A stretch of 30,398 nucleotides of DNA from an uncultured Porphyromonas sp. (GTDB lineage Bacteria > Bacteroidota > Bacteroidia > Bacteroidales > Porphyromonadaceae), in contig CABUDK010000013.1 in NCBI GenBank assembly GCA_902490315.1, forward strand, positions 1-30,398. Reading direction: 5' to 3'. Both the position numbers and the translations under genes were made by a program. Below are positions 1 through 8,300 of this stretch, piece after piece; positions within the stretch are counted from its first letter, which is position 1, and each line of letters opens with the position of its first letter. Under the pieces are notes generated by a model. The model saw only the letters and a program-made list of their open reading frames with translations, had not been told where the DNA came from and did no database searches.

Positions 1-1541
1 ATAGTGACTCCTGTGGAGAGAAGGATCTCAAGAAAGCTCTCTACCAGACAGATGACCCTATCAAAGAGCTGGGGCTCAACCCCGATAGAGTACTCGCATG
101 TCCCATCAGCACGATGGTGCAGGAGGTACTCAAGGATATAGATATGGACGCTAGAGGCAGACTAAGATGCAAGAATATGTTTGCCCTGGGTATCGTCTCT
201 TGGCTATTCGATAGACCCATAGAGCAGGCAGAACACTTCATCAGCAAGAAGTTTGCTAAGAAGGAGATCATCCGTCAGGCCAACATAGCTGCCCTCCACG
301 GAGGCTACTCCTATGCGGCTAATACACACGCCTCAGTAGGCACCCCCTTCGTCATCGAGGGCGCTCCTCAGGAAGCTGGCGTATACCTAGATGTGACGGG
401 CAACAAGGCTACCGCTTTCGGACTCATAGCTGGTGCGGAGCGTGCTGGACTCAAGCTCTTTTTAGGCTCTTATCCTATTACTCCTGCCACAGATATCTTA
501 CACTTCCTCGCTAAGTACAAGTCTCTTGATGTGATCACGATGCAGGCTGAGGATGAGATAGCTGGTATCTGTACAGCCATCGGAGCCTCTTACGCTGGTC
601 GCCTAGGTGTCACCTCTACCTCAGGACCTGGTGTGGCGCTCAAGAGTGAGGCACTCAACCTCGCCGTCATCGCTGAGCTACCACTCGTACTCGTAGACGT
701 ACAGCGTGGTGGTCCCTCGACAGGTATGCCTACGAAGTCAGAGCAGACCGACCTCCTACAGGCTATGTATGGGCGCAATGGTGAGTCCCCAATGGTAGTG
801 ATCGCTCCTACCTCTCCCTCTAAGTGCTTTGACGCTGCTTACTATGCAGTCAAGATAGCCATAGAGCACATGACGCCCGTCGTCCTCCTCTCAGATGCTT
901 ATCTGGGTAATGGCTCGGTGGCATGGCGTATACCTGACTACGAGAAGTATCCCGAGATCAAGCCTCACTACGTAGATCAGTACAAGGGTGAGGACCCGTG
1001 GATGCCTTATATGCGCGACCCAGAGACGCTCGTACGCTACTGGTCTATACCAGGAGCTGGCTCACTGCCTTATCGTACAGGTGGTCTGGAAAAAGATAAT
1101 AAGACTGGTGCTATCAGCACGGATGGTCCTAACCATGAGCTGATGGTCCTGCAGCGTCACAACAAGATACAGCACATTGCAGAGGTGATCCCACCGCTCA
1201 CCGTAGAGGGTGATGTGGATGATGCTGAGTTGCTCATCGTCGGCTGGGGTAGTACCTATGGACACCTGAGTGATGCCTGCCAGGCTCTTCGCAAGAAGGG
1301 GCACAAGGTAGCACACACGCAGTTTACCTTTATCAATCCTATGCCTAAGAACACCGAGGAGATCCTACGCCGCTACCCACGTGTCGTCGTCGCTGAGCAG
1401 AACCTCGGTCAGATGGCCATGCTACTACGCAACAAGGTCTCTGATGCCAATATTTATCAGTACAATCAAGTGCAGGGACAACCCCTCAAGGTGGGCAACC
1501 TCGTCACTGCCTTCGAAGAGATACTCGCTGAGCAACTGTAA
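1..1541 (+). CDS. korA: 2-oxoacid (2-oxoglutarate):ferredoxin oxidoreductase, alpha subunit (5' partial)
   Basis: The reading frame is open from the first full codon at position 3 to the stop at 1541, so the gene starts before the window; 512 residues are visible. With KorB this enzyme oxidatively decarboxylates a 2-oxoacid to its acyl-CoA and reduces ferredoxin in the cytoplasm, a central reaction in amino-acid-fermenting anaerobes. The first ~110 visible residues look like the end of the gamma (CoA/ferredoxin-side) domain fused to alpha, as is usual in Bacteroidetes. The alpha domain then shows SYPITPATDI, QAEDEIAGI, STSGPG and RGGPSTGMPTKSEQ, all typical of the family. korB follows after 14 bases, so the two are one operon. 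The substrate (2-oxoglutarate rather than another 2-oxoacid) is inferred from family resemblance and is less certain than the enzyme class. Confidence 0.93.
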   Translation, partial: SDSCGEKDLKKALYQTDDPIKELGLNPDRVLACPISTMVQEVLKDIDMDARGRLRCKNMFALGIVSWLFDRPIEQAEHFISKKFAKKEIIRQANIAALHGGYSYAANTHASVGTPFVIEGAPQEAGVYLDVTGNKATAFGLIAGAERAGLKLFLGSYPITPATDILHFLAKYKSLDVITMQAEDEIAGICTAIGASYAGRLGVTSTSGPGVALKSEALNLAVIAELPLVLVDVQRGGPSTGMPTKSEQTDLLQAMYGRNGESPMVVIAPTSPSKCFDAAYYAVKIAIEHMTPVVLLSDAYLGNGSVAWRIPDYEKYPEIKPHYVDQYKGEDPWMPYMRDPETLVRYWSIPGAGSLPYRTGGLEKDNKTGAISTDGPNHELMVLQRHNKIQHIAEVIPPLTVEGDVDDAELLIVGWGSTYGHLSDACQALRKKGHKVAHTQFTFINPMPKNTEEILRRYPRVVVAEQNLGQMAMLLRNKVSDANIYQYNQVQGQPLKVGNLVTAFEEILAEQL

Positions 1542-1555
1542 AAACCACAACTGCT

Positions 1556-2599
1556 ATGATTGAAACAAATAGTAATCTAGAGAAGGGCACACTACGCTTT
1601 GCCCCCAAGGATTTCAAAAACGCATCACCCGTCAAGTGGTGCCCAGGTTGTGGCGACCACGGTGTCCTAGCTGCTGTCCATAAGGCGATGGCTGAGCTAG
1701 ATATAGCACCCGATGAGACGGTCGTCGTCTCAGGTATCGGCTGCTCCTCGCGACTACCTTATTATATGAGTACTTTCGGCTTCCACACCGTACATGGTCG
1801 TGGTGCTGCCGTCGCTACGGGCGTCAAGGTGGCTCGTCCCGACCTCACCGTATGGCTGATGTCTGGCGATGGCGATAGCCTCGCTATCGGTGGTAACCAC
1901 TTCATCCATGCCGTACGACGCAATGTGGATATCAATGAAGTCCTCTTCAACAACCGCATCTACGGACTGACCAAGGGTCAGTACTCACCTACATCGCCTC
2001 GTGGTCTAGTCACCAAGAGTTCACCCTACGGGACCGTCGAGGATCCCTTCGAACCAGCCGAGCTGGTCATGGGCGCTCGTGGCAACTTCTTCGCACGCTC
2101 GCTAGATGTTGATCAACCTACACTCACCGCTTGTTTGATCGCTGGTGCTAAGCACAAGGGCTTTGCAGTCACAGAGGTCTTGGTGAACTGTATGATCTTC
2201 AACAACGGTGCACATGCTGCTATCAGCGACCGAGCCGTACGTGCTGACAAGACGATCGTCCTGCAGCATGGTGAGAAGATGCTCTTCGGAGAGGATAAGC
2301 AGCGTGGTCTCGTCCTGGACGGCTTCAAGCTACGTGCTGTCACCATCGGAGAGGATGGCTACACGCTTGATGACGTGCTGACGCACGATGCGCACGAGCC
2401 TAATCCCTTCCTACACATGATGCTTGCCGCTATGAACGGCGCCGACGGACTACCCGTCGCCATGGGCGTCATACGTGATGTCGAGGGCCCGACTTACGAC
2501 TGGGCTGTCCATGATCAGATCGATCAGCAAAAGGCAAAGAACAAGGTACGCATACTCCGTGAGCTACTTATGACGGAGGATACTTGGGAGATCAAGTAA
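1556..2599 (+). CDS. korB: 2-oxoacid (2-oxoglutarate):ferredoxin oxidoreductase, beta subunit
   Basis: This 347-residue protein is the thiamine-diphosphate and iron-sulfur subunit that works with KorA. Residues 29-35 read CPGCGDH and C63 lies in GIGCSSR, the cysteines expected to ligate the [4Fe-4S] cluster. The TPP/Mg motif runs from GDGDS (about 104-108) to the NN pair at 132-133. Length and motifs are complete, and the ATG at 1556 lies 14 bases after the korA stop, consistent with translation from the korA message. A strong hairpin terminator follows at 2650. As with KorA, substrate preference cannot be read from sequence alone. Confidence 0.95.
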   Translation: MIETNSNLEKGTLRFAPKDFKNASPVKWCPGCGDHGVLAAVHKAMAELDIAPDETVVVSGIGCSSRLPYYMSTFGFHTVHGRGAAVATGVKVARPDLTVWLMSGDGDSLAIGGNHFIHAVRRNVDINEVLFNNRIYGLTKGQYSPTSPRGLVTKSSPYGTVEDPFEPAELVMGARGNFFARSLDVDQPTLTACLIAGAKHKGFAVTEVLVNCMIFNNGAHAAISDRAVRADKTIVLQHGEKMLFGEDKQRGLVLDGFKLRAVTIGEDGYTLDDVLTHDAHEPNPFLHMMLAAMNGADGLPVAMGVIRDVEGPTYDWAVHDQIDQQKAKNKVRILRELLMTEDTWEIK

Positions 2600-2649
2600 A
2601 GCAACCATCTAAGCCTACTTCATCACCTGCGTAAGGTGACAAAAATAGC

Positions 2650-2677
2650 GAGGGAGACTCAGCAATGAGTCTCCCTC
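2650..2677 (+). terminator. Hairpin terminator after korB
   Basis: A perfect 12-bp stem (2650-2661 with 2666-2677, GAGGGAGACTCA and its complement) encloses a 4-base GCAA loop. It lies 50 bases past the korB stop and is followed by a moderately T-rich stretch (ACTGTTTCTT). It most likely ends the korAB message. Confidence 0.85.
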
Positions 2678-2684
2678 ACTGTTT

Positions 2685-2798
2685 CTTCTAGCTGTTAGTT
2701 CTTAGCTCTTGGCTGTTAGCTAGGGTCGCTAGTGCTACTAGAGCCACTAGAGTGGCCTTCTCTAACCTCTAACTTCTAATCTCTAACCTCTAATTTCG
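2685..2798. repeat. Degenerate heptanucleotide repeat tract upstream of leuS
   Basis: Two blocks with a 7-base period occupy the korB-leuS gap. 2685-2722 contains units such as TTCTAGC, TGTTAGT, TCTTAGC, TCTTGGC, TGTTAGC. 2759-2793 reads as consecutive CTCTAAC, CTCTAAC, TTCTAAT, CTCTAAC, CTCTAAT, running into the leuS promoter. The same YTCTAAY heptads recur on both sides of the LRR gene (27286-27346, and inverted at 30103-30137), so this is a dispersed family and not local chance. Confidence 0.75.
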
Positions 2799-2806
2799 TA
2801 CCTTTG
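2799..2806 (+). promoter_or_regulatory. Bacteroidetes-type -7 element for leuS
   Basis: TACCTTTG matches the TAnnTTTG -7 consensus of Bacteroidetes primary-sigma promoters. It ends 21 bases before the leuS ATG, giving a very short leader. The expected -33 position falls inside the heptad repeat and has no clear TTG. Confidence 0.65.
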
Positions 2807-2827
2807 TACTATAATAGAGAGAACTGT

Positions 2828-5644
2828 ATGGATTACAATCACCACGACATAGAGCAGTCGGCTCAGCGCATCTGGCAAGATGCCGATATTTATCGGGTAG
2901 AGATAGACCGAGATAAGCCTTCGTACTACGTACTAGACATGTTTCCCTATCCCTCGGGTGCGGGGCTACATGTGGGGCACCCGCTAGGCTACATTGCCTC
3001 CGACATCTATGCGCGCTATAAGCGACTACAAGGGTACAACGTCCTGCACCCGATGGGGTACGATGCCTTCGGTCTGCCAGCTGAGCAGTACGCTATTCAG
3101 ACGAATCGTCACCCTGAGGAGACAACGCGGGTCAACATCGCCCGCTATCGTGAGCAGCTAGACAACATTGGCTTTGGCTTCGACTGGAGCCGTCAGGTGG
3201 TGACCTGCGATCCGGAGTACTACAAGTGGACGCAGTGGGCCTTCATACAGCTTTTCCACCATTACTACGACACGGCGACAGACCGTGCCGAGTCTATCGA
3301 CAAGTTGGTCAAGCATCTCGAGGCGCATGGCACAGAGGGCTGTACCGCTTACAGCAGTACGCCACTGGAGCTAACGGCTGAGGAGTGGCGAGCAGCGAGC
3401 GAAGCGGAGCGGTCGGAGTGGCTGATGCACTACCGCTTGGCTTTCCTTGGGGAGAGTGTGGTCAACTGGTGCCCTGAGCTCGGTACCGTCCTCGCTAATG
3501 ACGAGGTGAGCGACGGCGTGAGCGAGCGTGGTGGCTATCCTGTGGTGCAGCGCAAGATGAAGCAGTGGAGCCTCCGTGTCTCTGCTTATGCGGAGCGTCT
3601 GCTAGCAGGTCTGGATCAGCTCGACTGGAGCGATGCCCTCAAGGAGATGCAGCGCAACTGGATCGGTAAGTCGGTCGGTGCGTCGGTCACCTTCAAGGCT
3701 AGTACCGCCCATGGTGAGCTCCCTATCGAGATCTTTACGACCCGCCCCGATACGCTCTACGGAGTCACCTTCATGGTGTTAGCGCCCGAGAGTAGTCTAG
3801 TTGCTGAGCTAACTACAGAGGAGCAGCGTGCGGCTGTCGAGGCGTACTTAGATCGTACGAAGCGCCGCACGGAGCGTGAGCGTCAGGCGGATCACTCGGT
3901 GACGGGTGTCTTCATAGGCTCTTACGCACAGCACCCGCTCACGGGTGATCTGATCCCGATCTGGATCAGCGACTATGTCCTCGCGGGCTATGGCACCGGA
4001 GCTATCATGGCGGTGCCAGCGCATGACTCGAGAGACTTTGCTTTCGCACGGCACTTTGATCTGCCGATACGTCAGGTCGTTTTGCCCAAGGGTGGCGAAG
4101 CGTCCGATCCGTCCACTTGGAGCGAAAGCCTCGATAGCAAAGAGGGCGAGCTGATCAATTCGCCTCTGCTCAATGGCAAGCCAGTCGCCGATGCGATCGA
4201 CTATATGTGTCACTACCTCGATGAGCACGGCCTGGGCAAGAAGCGAATCAACTACCGTCTGCGTGACGCCATCTTCAGTCGTCAGCGCTACTGGGGCGAG
4301 CCGATACCTATATATTATAAAGAGGGTGTGCCGCATACGCTACCACTTGACAAGCTACCGCTGACGCTCCCCGAGGTAGACAAGTATCTCCCCACGGAGA
4401 GTGGCGAGCCGCCACTAGGACGTGCTAAGCACTGGTGTACCGAGGAGGGCTATCCCTACGAACTCTGCACGATGCCGGGCTTTGCCGGAAGTAGCGCTTA
4501 CTACTTACGCTATATGGATCCGCACAATAAGTCTGCTTTGGTCTCCCCCGAAGCAAATAACTACTGGCGACAGGTGGATCTCTACATTGGCGGTACGGAG
4601 CACGCTACGGGTCACCTGATTTATAGCCGCTTCTGGAATAAGTTCCTCTACGACCTCGGGGTCGTCTGCGAGGATGAGCCGTTCAAGCGACTGGTCAACC
4701 AAGGGATGATCCAGGGACGCTCCAATTACGTCTACCGCATCAAGGGTACGAACCAGTTCGTCACCTACTCGCAGCGTGAGCAGTACGATGTGACGCAGAT
4801 GCATGTGGACATACACTTGGTGCAGAACGACGTACTCGATCAGGAGGCATTCCGTCAGTGGCGTGACGACCTACACGACGCCACCTTCATCACCGAGGCG
4901 GACGGCAGTTATCTCTGTGGCTATGGGGTGGAGAAGATGAGTAAGTCGATGTTTAACGTGATCAATCCCGACGAAATCATCGAGCAGTATGGAGCCGACA
5001 CACTCAGGATGTATGAGATGTTTCTCGGACCTCTGGAGCAGAGCAAGCCGTGGGATACGAATGGCATCGACGGCGTCTACCGCTTCCTCAAGCGTGTCTG
5101 GTCGCTCTACCATGATGACGAGGGGCAGCTCACTGTCTCAGCCGATGCCCAGGCAAGTCGTGAGGAGCTACGCACGATCCATAAGTTGATCCAGAAGATC
5201 ACGCAAGACATCGAGCGACTCTCCTTCAATACATCCGTCTCAGCCTTTATGATTGCTGTGGGCGAGCTACAGAAGGCTCAGACCACATCGCTGGAGGTGC
5301 TCCGCCCCTTGGCGATCTTGCTCTCGCCCTTTGCGCCACATATCGCAGAGATGCTGTGGCAGGCGATGCGCACGGCATGCAGTAGCGAGACGCTCTCGGC
5401 CGAGAGCATCGTGACGGCCGCATGGCCCCAGTGTGACGAGTCGCTCATCGCTAAGGACTCGGTACGCTATCCCGTTAGCTTCAATGGCAAGGTACGCTTC
5501 AACCTAGAGCTTCCTGCGGGTCTCTCCAAGGAGCAGATCGAGGAGCAGGTGCTGGCGCATGCCGACACGATCAAGTGGATCGACGGCAAACCGCTCAAGA
5601 AGGTGATCGTCGTGCCGGGTCGCATTGTCAACATTGTATTGTAA
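2828..5644 (+). CDS. leuS: Leucyl-tRNA synthetase
   Basis: This class I synthetase charges tRNA-Leu. The protein has 938 residues, normal for the Bacteroidetes form. The HIGH-equivalent is HVGH at residues 48-51, the CP1 editing domain carries TTRPDTLYG, and the KMSKS loop is exact at residues 703-707. A long insertion of roughly 80 residues precedes KMSKS, as I recall for Bacteroidetes LeuRS. I chose the ATG at 2828. A TTG eight codons upstream is in frame but lies inside the -7 promoter element, so it cannot be in the transcript. It appears to be transcribed from its own promoter. Confidence 0.97.
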   Translation: MDYNHHDIEQSAQRIWQDADIYRVEIDRDKPSYYVLDMFPYPSGAGLHVGHPLGYIASDIYARYKRLQGYNVLHPMGYDAFGLPAEQYAIQTNRHPEETTRVNIARYREQLDNIGFGFDWSRQVVTCDPEYYKWTQWAFIQLFHHYYDTATDRAESIDKLVKHLEAHGTEGCTAYSSTPLELTAEEWRAASEAERSEWLMHYRLAFLGESVVNWCPELGTVLANDEVSDGVSERGGYPVVQRKMKQWSLRVSAYAERLLAGLDQLDWSDALKEMQRNWIGKSVGASVTFKASTAHGELPIEIFTTRPDTLYGVTFMVLAPESSLVAELTTEEQRAAVEAYLDRTKRRTERERQADHSVTGVFIGSYAQHPLTGDLIPIWISDYVLAGYGTGAIMAVPAHDSRDFAFARHFDLPIRQVVLPKGGEASDPSTWSESLDSKEGELINSPLLNGKPVADAIDYMCHYLDEHGLGKKRINYRLRDAIFSRQRYWGEPIPIYYKEGVPHTLPLDKLPLTLPEVDKYLPTESGEPPLGRAKHWCTEEGYPYELCTMPGFAGSSAYYLRYMDPHNKSALVSPEANNYWRQVDLYIGGTEHATGHLIYSRFWNKFLYDLGVVCEDEPFKRLVNQGMIQGRSNYVYRIKGTNQFVTYSQREQYDVTQMHVDIHLVQNDVLDQEAFRQWRDDLHDATFITEADGSYLCGYGVEKMSKSMFNVINPDEIIEQYGADTLRMYEMFLGPLEQSKPWDTNGIDGVYRFLKRVWSLYHDDEGQLTVSADAQASREELRTIHKLIQKITQDIERLSFNTSVSAFMIAVGELQKAQTTSLEVLRPLAILLSPFAPHIAEMLWQAMRTACSSETLSAESIVTAAWPQCDESLIAKDSVRYPVSFNGKVRFNLELPAGLSKEQIEEQVLAHADTIKWIDGKPLKKVIVVPGRIVNIVL

Positions 5645-5724
5645 TCATCCAGTCTTCTAGTCTGTCGGTCTCGGTGCAGGCTATTGAAGACACTTCCAAC
5701 TCTTTACAAAATCAATAATATACT

Positions 5725-6702
5725 ATGACTCAAGCTTTAGCAGCTCCCAATAGTAAGCGAGCGAAAGCGTGGTACTTCGTCCACGACTTCTTCTTTATCG
5801 TACTCGGTGTTTGTCTCTATGTCCTCGGTTGGGCGGGCTTCGTCCTCTCGCAGGAGATCGCTACGGGCGGACTAGCGGGTGTTACGACCATCATACAGAT
5901 CGCTACAAATATCCCCGCCTTTATCCCTTATAACATCATCAACGTCGGGCTACTGATTGTCTCGATCATCTTCTTAGGGTGGCGTTACTCCGTCAAGACC
6001 CTCATCGGGGTCATCCTGATGGGTATAGCCATTCCTATCGGTCAGGCTCTTTTTGGAGATCCTAATACAGAGGTGTACCACAATCTGAGCCACTGGCTCA
6101 CAGACAACATACCTAATGTAGGGCCTCTGCTCAGAGAAGAGCGCTTTATGGCGGTTATCATCGGTGGTATCCTGTGCGGTAGTGGCCTCTTTCTGGTCTT
6201 CCACGTGAATGGCAGTACGGGTGGTACGGATGTCATTGTATCCCTCTTTAACAAGTACACAACGCTCTCACTAGGGCGCGCTATGATCCTAATCGATGCG
6301 ACGATCGTGATCACCTCTTACTTTGTCAATGTATATGTATCGGGCAAAGACCCACAGCTTGGTGCCGAGCTACTCACCTTCTCCATCGTAGAGGTAGTCT
6401 TCTGCGCTATGACGCTCGACTACTGGACCAATAGCAATAAGCACTCGATACAGCTCTTTATCTTTAGCAAGAAGTACAAAGAGATCAACGAGGCGATCAT
6501 CCAACGTCTGCACCGTGGCTGTACACTGGTTCATGCTGATGGAGGCTATTCGCAGGAGGAGATGCGTATTCTCATGGTGGTAACCCGCAAAGCTCATCTA
6601 CAGAGTATCAATCGTATCATCAAGGAGATCGATCCCGATGCATTCGTCTCCGAGGGGACCGTGCACGGAGTCTACGGACGAGGCTTCGACAATCTGAGAT
6701 AA
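5725..6702 (+). CDS. YitT family membrane protein
   Basis: This 325-residue protein has an N-terminal half of about five to six hydrophobic membrane segments (roughly residues 15-225), including the conserved stretch GSTGGTDVI. A soluble C-terminal domain (about 235-325) resembles DUF2179 and ends in VYGRGFDNLR. This is the architecture of the YitT/DUF161 family, whose biochemical role is unknown to me. It starts 80 bases after leuS and I see no TAnnTTTG element in the gap, so it may be read through from leuS. The next gene follows after 19 bases. Confidence 0.85.
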   Translation: MTQALAAPNSKRAKAWYFVHDFFFIVLGVCLYVLGWAGFVLSQEIATGGLAGVTTIIQIATNIPAFIPYNIINVGLLIVSIIFLGWRYSVKTLIGVILMGIAIPIGQALFGDPNTEVYHNLSHWLTDNIPNVGPLLREERFMAVIIGGILCGSGLFLVFHVNGSTGGTDVIVSLFNKYTTLSLGRAMILIDATIVITSYFVNVYVSGKDPQLGAELLTFSIVEVVFCAMTLDYWTNSNKHSIQLFIFSKKYKEINEAIIQRLHRGCTLVHADGGYSQEEMRILMVVTRKAHLQSINRIIKEIDPDAFVSEGTVHGVYGRGFDNLR

Positions 6703-6721
6703 CCGTTAACGTCGAGGCGAC

Positions 6722-7108
6722 ATGCTCGCTACGAGTCGGCACAACAAAGCACTACTCGCTCTACTAGGCTGTATGCTGGTAGGGGGAGTGGTGCTTTACT
6801 TATATCGTCCTGAGAGCTTACAGATCCCACGCTGCCCCTTCCTACAGCTCACGGGGTGGCAATGTCCAGGCTGTGGCTCCATGCGAGGCATTCACGCCTT
6901 GCTGCATGGCGACATAGGACGGGTGCTACAGCTCAACGTGATGCTCATACCTGGTCTGATCTACTTTGCCTTTCTCGTGCTGCTCGAGCTGACTCGTCCA
7001 CACAGTATGCGAGCCGAGAGACTCTATCGCCGCTTCTCTGGGCGCACCGCTAGTTGGATCATCTTTGTCCTCATCATCGTATGGGGTGTAGGGCGCAACC
7101 TCCTTTAA
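6722..7108 (+). CDS. DUF2752 domain small membrane protein
   Basis: The protein has 128 residues with three predicted hydrophobic segments (about 9-26, 70-92 and 108-124). Between the first two lies the family hallmark CPFLQLTGWQCPGCGSMRG, a cysteine-rich loop followed by a helix with HALLHGD. This matches DUF2752, a family of inner-membrane proteins without an assigned function. It starts 19 bases after the YitT gene and stops 17 bases before the PAP2 phosphatase, so the three probably share a transcript. Confidence 0.82.
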   Translation: MLATSRHNKALLALLGCMLVGGVVLYLYRPESLQIPRCPFLQLTGWQCPGCGSMRGIHALLHGDIGRVLQLNVMLIPGLIYFAFLVLLELTRPHSMRAERLYRRFSGRTASWIIFVLIIVWGVGRNLL

Positions 7109-7125
7109 GACAGCTTCAGATCCGG

Positions 7126-8199
7126 ATGCGACTCCTTACGCTCTTGACTCTTGGTCTCTTCCTCCTACTTCCTTGTAGTGGGGCGCTTGCACAGAGCACT
7201 TCGTCAGACACGCTGGCTCCTTCGCCCGATCCCCTCAGCGTGCTACTCCCTGGGGCACTCTTCGCTGCCTACCCGCTGCATCACAGTGATGTGGCTATCC
7301 GTACGACTCGCCACTCCCTCCTAGGTGCTCGCTGGCGCAATCACTACGATGACCACATGCAGTTTGCCTCCTATGGGCTACAACTAGCTATGCGCTTTGG
7401 CGGTGCCACGGGACGCTCCCGCACATGGGGCGAGATGCTGACAGCCGACGGTATAGGCGCCCTAGGAACTGCTGCAATCGTCCTTTCAGTCAAACAAGGA
7501 GTCCACCGCATGCGACCCGATGGCTCGACGGCCAATAGCTTTCCCTCGGGGCATACCGCGACAGCTTTCCTCGGTGCCGAACTCTTTAACCTAGAGTATG
7601 GCGATGACTACCCATTGCTGGCACGCTTGCAGTATATTTTCGCCACTTCTGTCGCATTCGGACGCATGGCCAACAACCGTCACTGGTACTCTGATGTCCT
7701 TTGGGGCGGGCTTATAGGAGTCTCGATGGCTCATGTCGGCTACCTCGTGAGTGATCTCATCTTCGGTCGCTACACACCAGCAGTCAGCCCTAAGATCCCA
7801 GACAGCTACTTTTACTTATCACTGCTATGTAGTCGCCACTTGTCGGGAGGCGCAGGCTGTGTCGGTGCGCAGATTGGCTGGCAGACATCCACTCTAAACT
7901 ATGCGGCAGAGGTCTCTCTACAACCCGATAAGGAGCACCCCACACTCCATGGCGATCTCCTTGTGGGTTTGCCGCTCTACCAGTGGCGGTACTTAGAGCT
8001 GCGGCACAGCTATGGCATCGGCATCGGCTACGACAAGGCCGCTAGAGAGCAGAGCTATACCCATCTGCAGGCAGGTCTAGAGGCATATCCCCGACTACGC
8101 TATCTCGACAAGCTGGGACTCTTCCTCAGGCTCCACTGCGAGCCTTATCGTCAGAGCTACTTGACGCTAGGCATGTCGCTACGTCATCGCTGCTGGTAA
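7126..8199 (+). CDS. PAP2-superfamily phosphatase with C-terminal barrel-like extension
   Basis: This is a 357-residue exported protein. Residues 1-22 form a signal peptide (MRLLTLLTLGLFLLLPCSG...ALAQ). The acid-phosphatase signature is complete: K123-x6-RP (130-131), PSGH at 140-143, and R-HWYSD with H186. Such enzymes remove phosphate from lipids such as undecaprenyl diphosphate, phosphatidylglycerol phosphate or lipid A. The region from about 230 to the end alternates polar and hydrophobic residues, is rich in Tyr/Leu/Gly, and ends in Trp, which suggests an outer-membrane beta-barrel or periplasmic sheet domain (inference). The frame is open upstream to 7054, but only M25 of that frame is followed by a signal peptide, so 7126 is preferred. 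The substrate is not determined. Confidence 0.85.
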   Translation: MRLLTLLTLGLFLLLPCSGALAQSTSSDTLAPSPDPLSVLLPGALFAAYPLHHSDVAIRTTRHSLLGARWRNHYDDHMQFASYGLQLAMRFGGATGRSRTWGEMLTADGIGALGTAAIVLSVKQGVHRMRPDGSTANSFPSGHTATAFLGAELFNLEYGDDYPLLARLQYIFATSVAFGRMANNRHWYSDVLWGGLIGVSMAHVGYLVSDLIFGRYTPAVSPKIPDSYFYLSLLCSRHLSGGAGCVGAQIGWQTSTLNYAAEVSLQPDKEHPTLHGDLLVGLPLYQWRYLELRHSYGIGIGYDKAAREQSYTHLQAGLEAYPRLRYLDKLGLFLRLHCEPYRQSYLTLGMSLRHRCW

Positions 8200-8227
8200 A
8201 GCCTCTACGGGCTAGCCTCTTTTTTCG

Positions 8228-8235
8228 TACCTTTG
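8228..8235 (+). promoter_or_regulatory. Bacteroidetes-type -7 element for the DPP5-like peptidase
   Basis: TACCTTTG lies 65 bases before the ATG at 8301, just after a T-rich run following the PAP2 stop. It marks a new transcription unit. A convincing -33 element was not seen. Confidence 0.6.
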
Positions 8236-8300
8236 GAGAGCATTCAGTAATCTACGGTCGCCTCGAGACGACCTTTCTTTCACTCATCTCATTCTATCTT

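Noticed and set aside
2804..2827. TTG start giving eight extra residues in leuS
   Set aside because: The codon lies within the -7 promoter element and would not be transcribed.
7054..7125. Longer PAP2 protein starting inside the DUF2752 gene
   Set aside because: The extra 24 residues would precede the signal peptide and overlap the upstream coding region; the ATG at 7126 is directly before the signal sequence.
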